This document shows positions 49,701 to 61,848 of a DNA stretch of 64,000 nucleotides, one piece after another. Positions within the stretch are counted from its first letter, which is position 1, and each line of letters starts with the position of its first letter. The stretch comes from Triops longicaudatus (lineage: Eukaryota > Arthropoda > Branchiopoda > Notostraca > Triopsidae): positions 1 to 64,000 of the forward strand of contig JAGQDJ010000362.1 of the NCBI GenBank assembly GCA_022885665.1, given 5' to 3'. Position numbers and translations under genes: made by a program. The notes beneath the pieces are model-generated. The model was not told where the DNA came from, searched no databases, and was given only the letters and a program-made list of their open reading frames with translations.

Positions 49701-52700
49701 TTCCCCAAAAAACTTTTTCGAGTCGCCAAAATCCCTGGTGGAATGGAGAACTTACGTAAAGAAAGGGCTCGTTATTTAAAGTGCTACGGAGTATTTCCGA
49801 ATGCAACGACTGAGAGAGCGTGGAAAAAGTACGCAATACCTATACGGCACAGTGGCGACAAGCAAAGAAAAAGTACTGGTCATCTCAACTAAGCAAGCCG
49901 GACACACGAATACTATGGAACCTTGACAAAAGAAAGTCGCACAACTTTAAACAAGTTTAAAGGCGTCTCATAATCAAGAACACATAGGGCATTATTAACA
50001 AGTTCATAATCAAACTGTTCAATACAAGTTTGGACCAAAGTTACTCCCCAAATGTGTGGAAGGTGGCAAACATTATCCCGATCCCCAAACCACGTAAACC
50101 AGATTACGATCAACAGATTTAGACCTATTGCACTTCTTTTGCATATTGGAAAAATCGTGGAGAAAGCTGTGGCCACGAAAATCAAGCTGTATCTAGAATT
50201 TAAAAGCTTACTTGCACGTACCAGTGCGGTTTTAGGCCCCAAAGATCAACTGTCAATGCGCTTCTCTCATTATCTGACGTAGTTCTGAGTGGTTTCGACG
50301 AACGCAAAGCACGTCGGCATTATTACTTGACACTGAAGAGGCATTCAATAATGTAGAACACAGAAAGCTAATAGACAAAATTAAGAAGAAAGAACTCTCC
50401 CCTATACTGATTGACTGGTTAAGAAATTTCTTCGAATGCACAACTGGAGACTTAGTACATGGCCCAGAAGCTAGGGAGAAATTTGCCATCAAGAAGAGAG
50501 TCCCACAGGAGTCAGATACCTTGGTTTACGGTACGATGGCAAGCTAAGTTGGATCAAAAAGGCATCTTACATGGCAGAGGAAGGTGGCTTTGTATTGAGC
50601 AGAACACGAAAGTTACTAATGTTGTACCATTTATTCAGACAAATTAGCTAAGAACGCTAGTTACGAGTCTGCTAAGCCCAAAAATTCTATATGGCTTTCT
50701 GTAATGTCGATCTGTCCAAACTGTCCACTGTACGAGCGCTCCACAGACAGGCCCTTCTTGTAATAACTGGCGCCCTAAAACATCTCCGACTGCATCCTTG
50801 GAAGTATAAGCGGACATACCCCCCTCGACTTAATGAATTTAGAGGAATTCTTAAAGCTTAGTATTAACAACTCCTGTGAAATTAAAGGATCAGGGCCGGT
50901 TTACAAACGATACAGAACATGCTCACTTAGAATCCAATCGATCAAGTGAAGCCTTTTTTACGGAAGGAAGTATTCGTACAATAGAGTCGATAAAGAAATT
51001 CATAATGAAAAACGGCAAGAGAGACGGACGCCACCCCTTATCCACTCCAAGATTTATATGTAATCCCCTGAAAAGCGCCAATTCGTAAACTAAAACTAGG
51101 CAGAAGGACTGTGTCGACATTGGTAAAGCTGATTCCGCACATTTACCGACAAAAAACGGATCTTTTCTATTCAAAGAAGGCAAGCAGCATAACGGGTAGT
51201 TGTAGCAACTACTCGAATTAGGACTTCTTGCACGTTTTATTTCAAATGATGACTATTAGTAGCAATACTTCTAGGACAACAAGCTCTGTTAAAGCTGCAT
51301 TACATCCCTCTGAATGAGCCAAAAGCATTTATTCCCATCAAGGCATTCATAGACTCAGCCATGAAAGTATTGACTAAGGATCAAACTTCATGAAAACTCT
51401 CTTCATCAAGAATTAGTCAAGCACAAATAGTTAGAAAAGGCGGTAAACATAGTGAATGTGTGGATGAAGGCTAGTATGCGGAATGAATAGTAACTGTACG
51501 TGTGGATATTTGTTGCATGAGTATATTTGGGTTTGTATGGATGGAAAGAGGCTAAGAGGAAAGAAACAAATGTATGAGACAAGGGGTGGGGGATGGGGGT
51601 GGGGGCAACGAGCATGGCTCAAGCCCCCCAGGAATATATAAAAAGACAGGTTTAAATTGTCTGATCTCCTATATTGCGACCTTAAGCAGTGTGAGCCTTT
51701 AGGTAATCTACCTATGAAATCAAATGTTCTGTTTAATAAGTTTGGAAATGTTCGATCATTAGAAACTGCACAGTTTGTGCCATTTTCGCAAAAAATTCCA
51801 TTACCATTGTTGCAATTTGCTATTGTCGTTCTTCTCTCAGATAAAATGACTCAATGCAGGGTACATTACTTTAATCAAGTTTAATCTTTAAATCTTTTGG
51901 ATTTCCACTATTTTTTCCCAGAAATTGTTTTTCAATACCATTGCCGCCATTTCCTGTTGTCGTTCTTTGCCCCTATAAAATGATTACGATGTAATCAAGG
52001 ATAGAGCTACATTGAACAGGTATGATACTCCACATGGCCAGGGCCATCCAATTATTCTTCTGAAATTTGGTATTATTGCAAACCCATTGTTGCCAATTTC
52101 CTTTCACCACGTTACTTTTGCTTTTCGCTAAATTACGATAAAAAAATAATACTAACAATCCCTTGACATTTTATGTACCTTCGCTTGCACCCGACCTATT
52201 GTTGGCTATTATTGACTGTCGCCCCGCCCTGCTTCTTCCTTCTGATTTCAGTAATGAGATTCGATAAAAAGGCTTCTGTATACCCTAGTGAAACAAATTT
52301 ACGACATCAATTCTAGAGTAATCCTTGTTTTCTTATATCTAGCCTTGTCTTACATTCTTCTCCCCAATAATATGACAAGGTTGTGGGGATAAAGGGGGGT
52401 GAGAACTGCCCCAGGGCCAATAGAGGTGTTGAGTGAGCAAAGATTTTTGGCATGGGGCGACGAAAAGGAAAAATATGATGGCTAGCGGTATTGTTGTGTG
52501 TTGCGTGTGCGAGATCAAGATTGCCAGCAAGGGGTGAAGGTTGTAAGTAACGTCACAAATGGGGAGCTGACATTATCGCGTAGCCATTTTGCCTTTTCCG
52601 TTAACAATATAGTGTTGACGCCAGATCTTGATATCATAGACTTATCTAGCCTCCTTTCACCCTTCCTCTCCCTTCAGCCCTTGTCTTCGTTGCGGCCGCT

Positions 52701-55700
52701 GTCTCAATGTCTTATTCCACCCCTTTCCGCCCAATACCGGGCTCTTACACTTCTGCCTTTTAGTTTAACCTTAAAACAGCCCGTAGGTCAATCCCGTCCA
52801 TTTTTTCTTTTTTTTTCTCATTTTCCGGTTGTCACAAGCGCCCACGTACGCTATAACAGTTTCTAGAAGGCTTAAGGAATGCAACTAGCTTTTTTGCTGT
52901 ATTTTTTTCGTCTTTCTTAGTTTTGTTTCATGGTTAGGTCACGAGGTCACCGGGTCCATTTTCAGCTGCTGTTGTTAAGGCCGGGAGATATGATGCTTAC
53001 ATGGGGGCGTGTGTAGTAAATGTGGTGAACAGTAGTGGCCCCTATAGGCTGAAAAAAAACTTGAGGACGAGAAAGAGTTTCTGAGAAGCATTGCTGCGAA
53101 TCGAAATGGGAACCTCACAAGCAGGAGAGCAAGTGATGAAAAGAATTTAGCAACAACTGCGGCTGGGTTGTGAGAGAGACAGAAATACAGTTTTTTTCTA
53201 AGTATGACCCCAGGTGTACACTGTTCTATCACATTGATTACTGCAGAGATAAGGCAAGACGGTGGGACGTTTCGCACAACAGAAATAAAGTCCGCAGATT
53301 AGAAGAGCTTGGGAGGACGTGGGTTGTGAGGGAGAAAAATCGTTAAGAAAGGAAATTTTTATGATATTCCTGCAAAAATTAACAAGAAATATAACTGCTG
53401 CAGAGTTTTGGGCACGGGTGGCTAATGGCTGACACTTTACGGAGCAAGTAAAAGCTCAATCTATTCTTTATCGAAAGAATGAGTTTCACTATTAAATAAA
53501 CACAGCATTCCCGCAATTAAAGTTGTACGTCACCATTATTATGAGATTTTTGATGGAACATTCCTGTTTTTCAATCTTCGTGGTGGGATAGATCGCACTA
53601 TTAGATATAATACTAGCAGCGCACAAGTCAATAACACGAACACAATATGGTTCACGTGTAAAATGTTCAAGCTGACATACATAAACAGATAGAAACAATA
53701 ACACGTATAATTTGCGTAATTTACCCAGTTTTGTATAAATTACCCCAAACTAGGAAAACTGGCATTTCAATGGATGACAACATAGGGTTATGGAGGTTTC
53801 CTAATGCTAAGCGTGGTAAATAAAGAATTGCCTAAATAACGATATTTGGGTAACAGGCGATGAGGTATGAAAAGCGCTGCAATAAAAACCTTTCAACATA
53901 AGAAGTTAAGTTTTTCCCTCCAAATTGATTACATTGCGTCGAGTTTCATTGCTTATCCTTGCATTTACAACGGTAGCTAGTAGTTTGAATGTGTTGTCAT
54001 TTTTAAATATGCTTTAATAAAAGTTTCTTTGTGTTTTTATTTACAGCTTTCTCCAATTATCCAAGACTTCCATGGCTTTTTTCGTCTTTCGTGTCTTATG
54101 CCCTTTCTTTTTAGATTGCTACTTAATGCGCGGTTTTTTACTTAAGCGGCAAGCAAAATATTCTTGAAATTCGAATAATAGTGTATCTTAAAGCGACTAA
54201 AAGGACTGAAGATGAAGAAAAAATTTTAAGCATAATTAAAAATCCAAAGACTTGCAGCATTTAGTCGATTCTCTTTCCTACACTGCTTAATCTTTTATAT
54301 TTATTTTCCCCCTAAAACTATTGAGTTTCTGTTATTCTACGTTAGAAATCCCTGGGGCCGAAAAGTAAAGATGCAGTGTATAATAGAGGAACACTTTCAA
54401 ATCACAGTTGTCAGCCGAGGCAAATAAATAGGAAGCGTTTTGGCCCAGGAATAGATCAAAGGTCTTTTCCTTGGACATATCCTTTAAAAACTGCTTCTGC
54501 CGTAAAGTTATGACGCACGCTATGAGTTTCTTCTGACTTTTGGGGTTAAGCTGGAAATTCCCCTTTGAGTTTTCGGGACTTTGGCCCTGCACCTGTCAGT
54601 AATTTAATTAGCCGCAGAGGAAAGATATGCAGGAATGTTATTTCTGCCGGTGGTGGGTTAGACAACGGAAAGAAAGTCATGTCAAACAGCCACAGCGTTT
54701 CCGATTGGCACGGCATCAAACTTTAGCCCCAACTCGTCCCTCGCCGTTACGTAAGCAAATAGTTCCATTTCCGCTGCAGGTGCCTATTACGCGTACAAGC
54801 TACTGACTCAACTGCGCAGAAATAAAGTTTCTTTCTTCACGACATCAAACAACGGAAAGAGCTTTGCGAATTGCAGGTCCCTCAGCTTTCGAGCTAGTTT
54901 TCGACACTTTGCCTGTTAGCACATCGCTTTGGCTCATTATCGTGGATTATATTACTGTAGCTGCCAAATTTCTTTGCTCAGAAACAAATTTTTGCCAAGT
55001 ATTTATCACTGAAACTGTTAATGTATTTGCCATTTTTTGCGGGTTTTTTACGATCCCTGTGATAGTCCAGCGCGGTGCCCTTTTTTGCAGAAATATATAA
55101 CTGCGTGTCCACGTTTTGGGGTCAAACCCATTTTGGCCAGAGCAAAAAGACAGCAACCATTATGGTCTTGCTGGGAACCCTGAGAGAAATTCGGGACTAT
55201 CGCACGTGCACCAAGTTTTGTTTCGCGAATGGGACAAATTGGAATGAAAGGTGAACAAATTTAAAGCAATGCCAACTCGGGTTTTCTGAAGATCAAGTTT
55301 CAGCTTCTTTTTCGACGACGGGCACTATTTATATTTATCTTTGGCTTGTGTAAGCAAGGCTGTAATTTTAAAAGGTACGTAAGGCGAGCAGGTTATAACG
55401 CCAGAGGGCGTCAGAGAGCACCAAAGGGGGCAAAAATGGGGGCTCCTGTTGTCCAGAGGGGGCAAACCGTCCACAAACACAAACGGAAAAATATAGCAGC
55501 CATGTGTTGGATATGAACTTCTGGGCTACTGTTGAAAAGTTTTTCAAGCTCGAATTACAAAGATATATGAAAACTTGCGCCACCTTTGTCGGCTTCAGAG
55601 CTTTGAGCCAATCTTCTTTAGTTACGACTTTTACGCTTTTTGCCTAAAGGTGATTTAAGTCTACGACGCGTTCAAACTTTTTGGCCGTTTTGTTTTAAAT

Positions 55701-58700
55701 AATTTCGGAATCTTTCAGGCCATTATCTGTGTCGGCTGGGTTGTTAAGGAGAGGGTTGAGCTAGTTTTCGTTTTAGTTTACCACGTTTTGGACATAACTG
55801 CATAGAAGTAGACATGCAGAAGGCGGAGTGAGGGGAAAACCCTATTTCTAGCGTTGTCTAAATTTAAAGAAAAAAGCAGGGGTGAGTGACGAACGGTTTC
55901 CAGACACGTGCAAAAGAGCGAGCTGAAAGGATTTTGGTTAGCACATTGTTCCGTTTGCTCCTTTAGGTAAGAGCTGGGGACATATCTGAAGAAATGCTAC
56001 AGTCCTTCACACCTTTGGAAACTTGGTCTTTAGGCTTCTTTGAAATTTTTGGCAAACTCTACGGAGAAAATCTTTTGCCTCCAATGCTTTGCGTTTTCAA
56101 GTACCTGTACATCTATAGAAAAAAATATGGAGTTGCAACCAAGACGCAGAAGGTAAAAAAATTCTGCTAGAATAATATTAAATTAAAAATAGATAACTAA
56201 GCCGTAAAGCGCTGCGTGTCAGGAAAAAACTCTGAAAATAAATGTAACAACTGCAAAATTTTGGGAAAAGGGAAAAAACTATCTACAAGTTATGGGAAAA
56301 TAAATGAAAACGTGAAAATGTCACAAATAAGCTTTGCATCCGTCAGGAGCTCTTAACTCTTCTTAGATAATAAGTCTAATACCAATTTCTTTCTTCGTCG
56401 GCTAGAAATAGCCTTGAGGCGCGTTCTGCCTTTGATCTTTGGCCGTTCCACGTAATTTAGCTTTTATAGGCTCATCCTCCCTAAAAAAATCTTTTGTCTG
56501 TTCTTCATAGTGTACAAGCTTCCGTGGCCAACGCAAAGGAGTTCTTAAAGGAAAAAAAATCCGAAAAAATTTTCTTGGCCGCCGTGAGATTTAGGTACCG
56601 GCTGCCAATGACGATTCACTGAACTGGACTGAAGTTCTCCCCCCAGAAATGATTAGGCTAACATTCTTTCTTTCACTTTGGCCTTTCGCTTCCAATCGTA
56701 TCAAATCCAGAATGTGGGAAAATAAAAGAAAGAGAAACACGTAGTCATTTTCCTACACCGGCGCTGCTAACCGTATTTCTTTATAATGTCCACATTCTTT
56801 GTCTTCTGCTGCCCCTTTTCCCTCGAATTAATCATGTATTTGTTTACCAGTTGTTTGTTTTCTAACTTCGGTGTCTCCTGACTTCCATTTTCTTTTCCCA
56901 ATGTTTTTCTGAGGAAAACTTCCTCGATAAAGCATGAAGGTAACTTTTGGTGCTGCAGCAAGTGACGCCGCGTATCAATTCTCTAAGGTACTGGGAGCTG
57001 TCACCTGTAATGGACAGTTGGACAACACTGTAGGATATTAGGCAAGGGCAGCTGCAGTGATTCATCCCTGTATTACTGACTTTTCTCCTTTGCTCGAGTG
57101 TGAGCTCATTAATAAATTGAGGGGAGCCTTGCAGGAATGTTGCAACAGCAAAACTTGGGATTAGAGCCACTGCTGTGTTACTCCGTTTCAACTTCAAGAC
57201 AGAAAAATAGCAGCTGAACACTTTCTAATCGATTACGGAAAACACATATCTGCCGCGATTGGATAGTAATACACGAAGAAATATGTGTTCCGTACCAAAA
57301 TAGTCACGGATTTGAAAAAAGCCTTGTCTCAAAATTTCTATTTAATCTTTATATGCTAGAAGTTAAGTGTATAACTGCGATCTTTTGAAAGTCGTACAAA
57401 ATTGCTAAGAAGAGCAGAACGGCTAAAGTTGAAAATACACGAGAGCAAAATGGTAAAGGATCTGTTTCCACGATTTCGCGAGCTCCCAGGTTAACGCGTT
57501 GTTCCATACGAGGTGATTTTGCTACGCTACCGTTCGTTTCTCTCCCGCCGAAGTCGTCTCTTCACAATTCCTCGAAGGAGTAAAAGAGATCCGAGTTGCA
57601 GGATCATTAGCTGTGCTTGCCTCACTGATTTTCCAAGTTCGTCGTCCGCCTTTTTGTCTCTCTTCGTGAACCTTTACCGTTTTGATAACTTTGGAATACT
57701 CCCGGATGTTCTTCTGATCGAACCCAACGGAACGCTGCTACAGAGTTTTTTTTTTTTAATGACTTGCGCCTATTGCGGTGAAACGGTCAGTAATACAAAA
57801 AATAACACTTCCCGTTTCAATCAGCACCAAGCAGGAAATACAAAGTACATTAGAGAATGGGATGAAGGGGGGTAGAAGAAGCTATTCACACCTGTGAGGT
57901 TGTTTCCATACATTTCACACAGCTGGGAAACTTACTGAGAGAGAATGTCAAAGCAGAAAATCAAAACTGCTGTTTTTAATATTGATTTCCAGAAATCCTG
58001 CCCAAATTCAGCCAACCAACGACTCCAAGAATTACTCTACGAATTTTACCCGTTATCGGAAATAAAGCTGTTATAAAAGGGACGTAAGATAAATGTCGAA
58101 GTTCCTTTATAATTGGCGTTTTATTTCCAGTTGGCTAAAATTCCCGAAGATTCAGCGAATCGAGTTTATTAAGGCTTGGAAGTGAAATTAATTCCATGGA
58201 ATAAAAGTGATTCGGCAGAAGGAGCAATTTGGCGCGAAAATGCTAAAGGTTTTTGTGAAAAGAAGAGTCAAGTACCTTCGTGAAAGACAAAGCATTTATT
58301 GTTTTAAGGGAGTAGAAAAAGAAAGCGATCTTTGAGTGAAGACAAGCTCTTGTTCAGGGATTTCCGTCACTTTTGCGAGCGACTGGTATTCTCGACTTGT
58401 ACAGAAATCGTTTGCCCAAAAGTCTCTTGCCAGAATTCGAGTGCCGTGTACCGCGCGAAAAAGAGGTTTTCAGATGGGCTGACAAGTCAAGAAAGAAGTT
58501 GTACTTGAGATTGAAAGATGATTCTGGGCTTTGCCTTTTGTGTTTATTGCACCTTACTGCGACTGACACGTAAATCGTGTCACAGCAACTGCATGTGTGT
58601 TTTTTCTACGCCTTTTCTTCGGTAGAAATGTACCGGGAACCAAAATGTCCCAATTCTATTTTTGTTCATGTGACCCGAAGCGAGTGACAGGCTTGTCTAC

Positions 58701-61700
58701 GATCTCAAAGTGTCTCCCTTCCACAAAAATATCCCTTATTTCCTATTCTTCCTAAAAGATTAGAAAATTGCACAAAATTGCCTTCAATGAGGCTTTCCGA
58801 AACTACGATTAATTAGATAGGACGCAAAGTGCATTAAGATTCATTTTCGGCACACTTGCAGCAATTAATTGCAATAAAGCGCTTTTCTGAACTCACCAGT
58901 AATTAGGCTTTTAAAACATGCAAAGAAATCTTCACTCAAGCTCATACCTTAAGCATTTATAACGTTCAATGACAAAATAAGTTAAAACATTCTACTGCAC
59001 CAGCCCAATTGACGACAATTCTTGTGGAAATATCGAACAACTGCAGGAAGACAACCACTTGACCTTGTCCTTCTTTCTTATGGGCCTCTTATAAAGTGTA
59101 AGTAGGGTTAACGGGAGTAGGTAAGGAGGGTGATCGTGGGGGGTGCGAGAGTCGAATATGACGGGAGGACTGAAGGAACGATACAGAGGGTTCAAAGACG
59201 ACTGTTAATGAATGCTGAGCCGCATATGCTCGTTAGGGTGTGACATGCATCGCAGCCCTTTTTGGCATCTCTCGGCCCATATCTTATTGATCTGTGGGGT
59301 TAATTCGGTGTGACAAAACAGAAAAAAAGAAAGTTCCCTCCATTGGGTTTGACTTTTTTCCCCAGATTCTTTCCTTCACGCGACTTCGTGTGATTTTTTC
59401 CTTTATAAAGCCTGTCATATGGGACTCGTACATTTTTTTTTCTTAGTTAAGGGGGGTGTTGGGGTGGGAAATAAAGCTAGATTAAGAACGGCTGGTGGAT
59501 GGAGTTTAGTTTGCAATATATTTCAGTATCAAAGCGTGGGTGTTGATGTGTGGATGGCAATGGAGGGTGAAACATCGTATGAAGGGAACAGTCCCAATTG
59601 AGGGGTAATTTGGGTGGGTTAGAGAGGGAGGGTGAGACAGGTTTTTGGTGATGAAGGGCGTTTAACCCTGGAAGTTTATGGACAATATACATTTTTCTTT
59701 GCTTTTCTTGGTCGCCTTCTTCGTATTTTCTTTATTTATTCCCATAAAAGAAAGAAAACGTAAGCTCTTATCTTGAATCAACCCTTAAACTCGCAGATCG
59801 TTGGGCTTGCAGGACCGTATTATTCTCTTTTTTTTTAAGGGTCCTCTCTTATTCTTATTCTTTCTTTAGGCTCCTCCTTCAGGTCGTCACAAAAATACTA
59901 ATAAAGTTCATCATTATTCTCTTTCTTTCATTTCGACTAAAGAAGAAAAAATATACAGGAAAAAAGTTGGAGGAGGGATTCTGACCACTTATTGTTGCCT
60001 GAAGGGGTTTTGGAGGGGGTTAAGATTAGGCACGTGGCTAGGATATCACAATTTTTATTTATTTATTTTTTTTTTTTTTTTTTGGTCAGGGGCTAAAAAG
60101 GCTGAAGTGAGTGATAGAAGCAAGTTTTAGAAAGCGCGCGAGGTTTGAATTTCAATGAAGACAGTTTGCTTGCAAGGAAAAATTTTTACCACCAAACGGT
60201 ATTTGCCCAATAAAAGTAAAAAAGAAGATAGAATAGTAAGGAATAATGACAAAGAAAATTTATTAAAGCTTTTTTCGATACATACGTTGAATTGCTTAAC
60301 GCAGCGCTTCTCAAATTGCGGGAAATTCGTTACCCTTTAGCTAATGACATTAAGTATTTTAAGTTTATTGTTTTTAAGGTTTATTTTTATTAGGCAAATA
60401 CAGGCTTCTGAAAAGTTTGCATAATTGAACGAAAAGTTTGAGAAGCACTCCCTAAAAGATGAAAACCTTTAGCAGAATTAAGTAAAAATCTTAATTCTTT
60501 AGACCATTAAAGATTTTTAAACCTCAAAAACTCAGAAGAAAGACATGAAAAGGACTAAAAATATAATCTCTTGACAAAATTTCTAAAGATTTTCCTTCGA
60601 TTTTATTTTTTGTCAGACTTGCCTTGTCTTGCGCGTATCATGCCCTTTCCTTACAATGTTATGAAGTGACATGCCTTCGACTTATGCAATACACAAGCCG
60701 CAAAACTCGATACCAGTCCTTTTATAATGACGTAACGAAGTTTTCCCAAGCCAGGTGAAAAGCGCTTTTTTTACAACATTTTCGAGTGACAGATCAAAGG
60801 TCCAGTTAGACACTGCTTTCAAGAGTAATACGTAAGAAATGTAGCACGAAGCCTCGAATGGTGTAGTGAATTTTCGCAAGCCTATGTTTCCAAATGGGGT
60901 AAAAGGATTCGTTGCTAAATGTATTTTTTCCTGTACGATCTGAAAGTTTTTATAGCCGAGAGACCAAACTTGCAAAGAGCCACGTGAATGGTCAGAACGT
61001 GAATTTTTTATTTAGGGAGGTAGCATTGGTGTCGATTTTAAATTCAAATAGCGTAAAGGCCGTTGACACGTGATCCAATGTTTGCCTTTTACACCTAAAA
61101 ATATCATATTTCTAGGTAAGGAAACGAAAGCTTTCCTGCCTATTCTGTTGAGGTTTGCCTTCCCTATTACTTGCTTGAACAAACTCCTTATTTCCAATAA
61201 CACGCGGGCTTAAGTTTTTGTGCAGTAGATTTTCTCTTATCACGTTCATAATTAAGAGCTGAACCGAAATGTGCTGAACTGGCATTAGCAGTTCTGAAAT
61301 AGAGGTGAGCTAGTCAGTAAAATAAATGAAAAATCTTATACGAAGATAATCTCCCTTTAGTTAATTCATTCAATCTAATAGTAAAATATTCAACGTAAGA
61401 TCTGAGTTGTGACAATATCGTCTATAATGTAAGGAATTACCTTTCTGGTCCAGTACTGTTTAAGTTATCCATAATTCTAGTTATAACTTCCTGCGTAAAG
61501 AACTTAACAGATTCGAATCTCTTGCGATTAAAAAATTTCGTCAGCACAGCAAAGACTTAAAAGACAATTTACAAGAGAAATAACAAAACCAAAAAGCAAG
61601 AAAACAAGCTAGGAAAAGAAAAACTTACCTATAACGTTGGCCAAAGCTAAGGTTTCGCAGAAAAAGTACCGGTACGCCCACCAATTATGGTGTTTGAGGT

Positions 61701-61848
61701 TGTCGACCAGGTAATCCAACAGTAATTTCTTCTTCTGCTTCTTCTCCACTTCGGAGCAAATCCCCACATCCAAATCCATCATCAAAGCGTGGATCTTCCC
61801 CGCCTCCCAATTCTTCCAAAGCCATCGTGGAATATAAAACAAGATCGC
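40272..61848 (-). CDS. Innexin (gap-junction channel protein), two 3' coding exons; 5' part outside window
   Basis: Innexins form gap junctions and hemichannels in the plasma membrane of invertebrates; each subunit crosses the membrane four times. Exon 61629-61848 (phase 0 start, 73 codons plus one base) has AILFYIPRWLWKNWE from the end of TM2, the cytoplasmic loop (ALMMDLDVG, KKLLLDYLVDNLKHHNWW) and the start of TM3 (YRYFFCETLALANVI). Exon 40272-40786 completes the codon to give NVIGQMFLMDRFF. It then has extracellular loop 2 with its conserved cysteines (TKCTFHKYGTSG, HDALCILPLNVVNEKIY), TM4 (IFLWFWFIILGFLTALVLLY) and a C-tail ending KDFMDA. Donor ATAG|GTAAGT and acceptor TTTCAAACAG|GT fit. 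The 20.8 kb intron is large. The N-terminal exon(s) with TM1 and YYQWV were not found up to 64000. Subtype is not assignable; the tail resembles the ogre/inx1 style. Confidence 0.95.
40787..47572 (-). other. Innexin intron, 3' part
   Basis: AT-rich, with no exon I could support. GTTAGG/CCTAAC-type repeats at about 43625-43660. Short frames such as 44166-44513 have no recognisable motif. Confidence 0.6.
47573..51090 (+). mobile_element. Decayed non-LTR retrotransposon (Jockey/I/R1-like) inside the innexin intron
   Basis: Opposite in orientation to the host gene. ORF1 begins at 47573 (MEEQITSRCEPCGSGF). Downstream, after stops, a Gag-like zinc-knuckle block lies at 48636-48734: CGKCAGKHNTKNC (CX2CX4HX4C) and CRNCDGDHYSSESC. 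ORF2 relics follow: an AP-endonuclease piece from 49244 (IGNFNARHWNWEEK, then STLDLVF), RT segments at about 50085-50250 (RPIALLLHIGKIVEKAV, CGFRPQRSTVNALL), motif A at 50317-50358 (ALLLDTEEAFNNVE) and the thumb at 50508-50552 (GVRYLGLRYDGKLSW). Between motif A and the thumb only about 150 bases remain, so the FADD catalytic block is deleted. C-terminal traces (PLDLMNLEEFLKL) reach about 50900. Many stops and frameshifts make it inactive. Confidence 0.8.
48636..48734 (+). other. Two zinc knuckles of the non-LTR ORF1
   Basis: CX2CX4HX4C followed by a CX2CX3HX5C variant. They mark the nucleic-acid binding part of ORF1p and fix its frame. Confidence 0.8.
51583..51605 (+). other. G-quadruplex-forming sequence
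   Basis: Four G runs of 4-5 bases with 1-2 base loops (pattern G4-T-G5-AT-G5-T-G5). It lies about 0.5 kb beyond the last recognisable non-LTR coding sequence. On the innexin sense strand it is a C-rich run. Confidence 0.75.
51606..61628 (-). other. Innexin intron, 5' part
   Basis: No exon supported. Pyrimidine-rich and G-rich tracts occur (for example 59445-59470 and a 20-odd base T run near 60065). A 120-codon plus-strand frame at 57513-57875 with a C-X2-C start (CAYCGET) looks like chance. Confidence 0.6.
61629..61848 (-). CDS. Innexin internal exon (end of TM2, cytoplasmic loop, start of TM3)
   Basis: Acceptor TTTTTTGGCAG|GCG and donor ATAG|GTAAGT, 220 bases, phase 0 in and phase 1 out. 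Conserved blocks FYIPRWLWK, LMMDLD and LKHHNWWAYRYFFCE make the family call certain. Confidence 0.95.

Noticed and set aside
57513..57875. Frame with CAYCGET resembling the start of a BED zinc finger
   Set aside because: The His/Cys spacing is not that of a BED finger, and the frame crosses a poly-T run, so chance is more likely.
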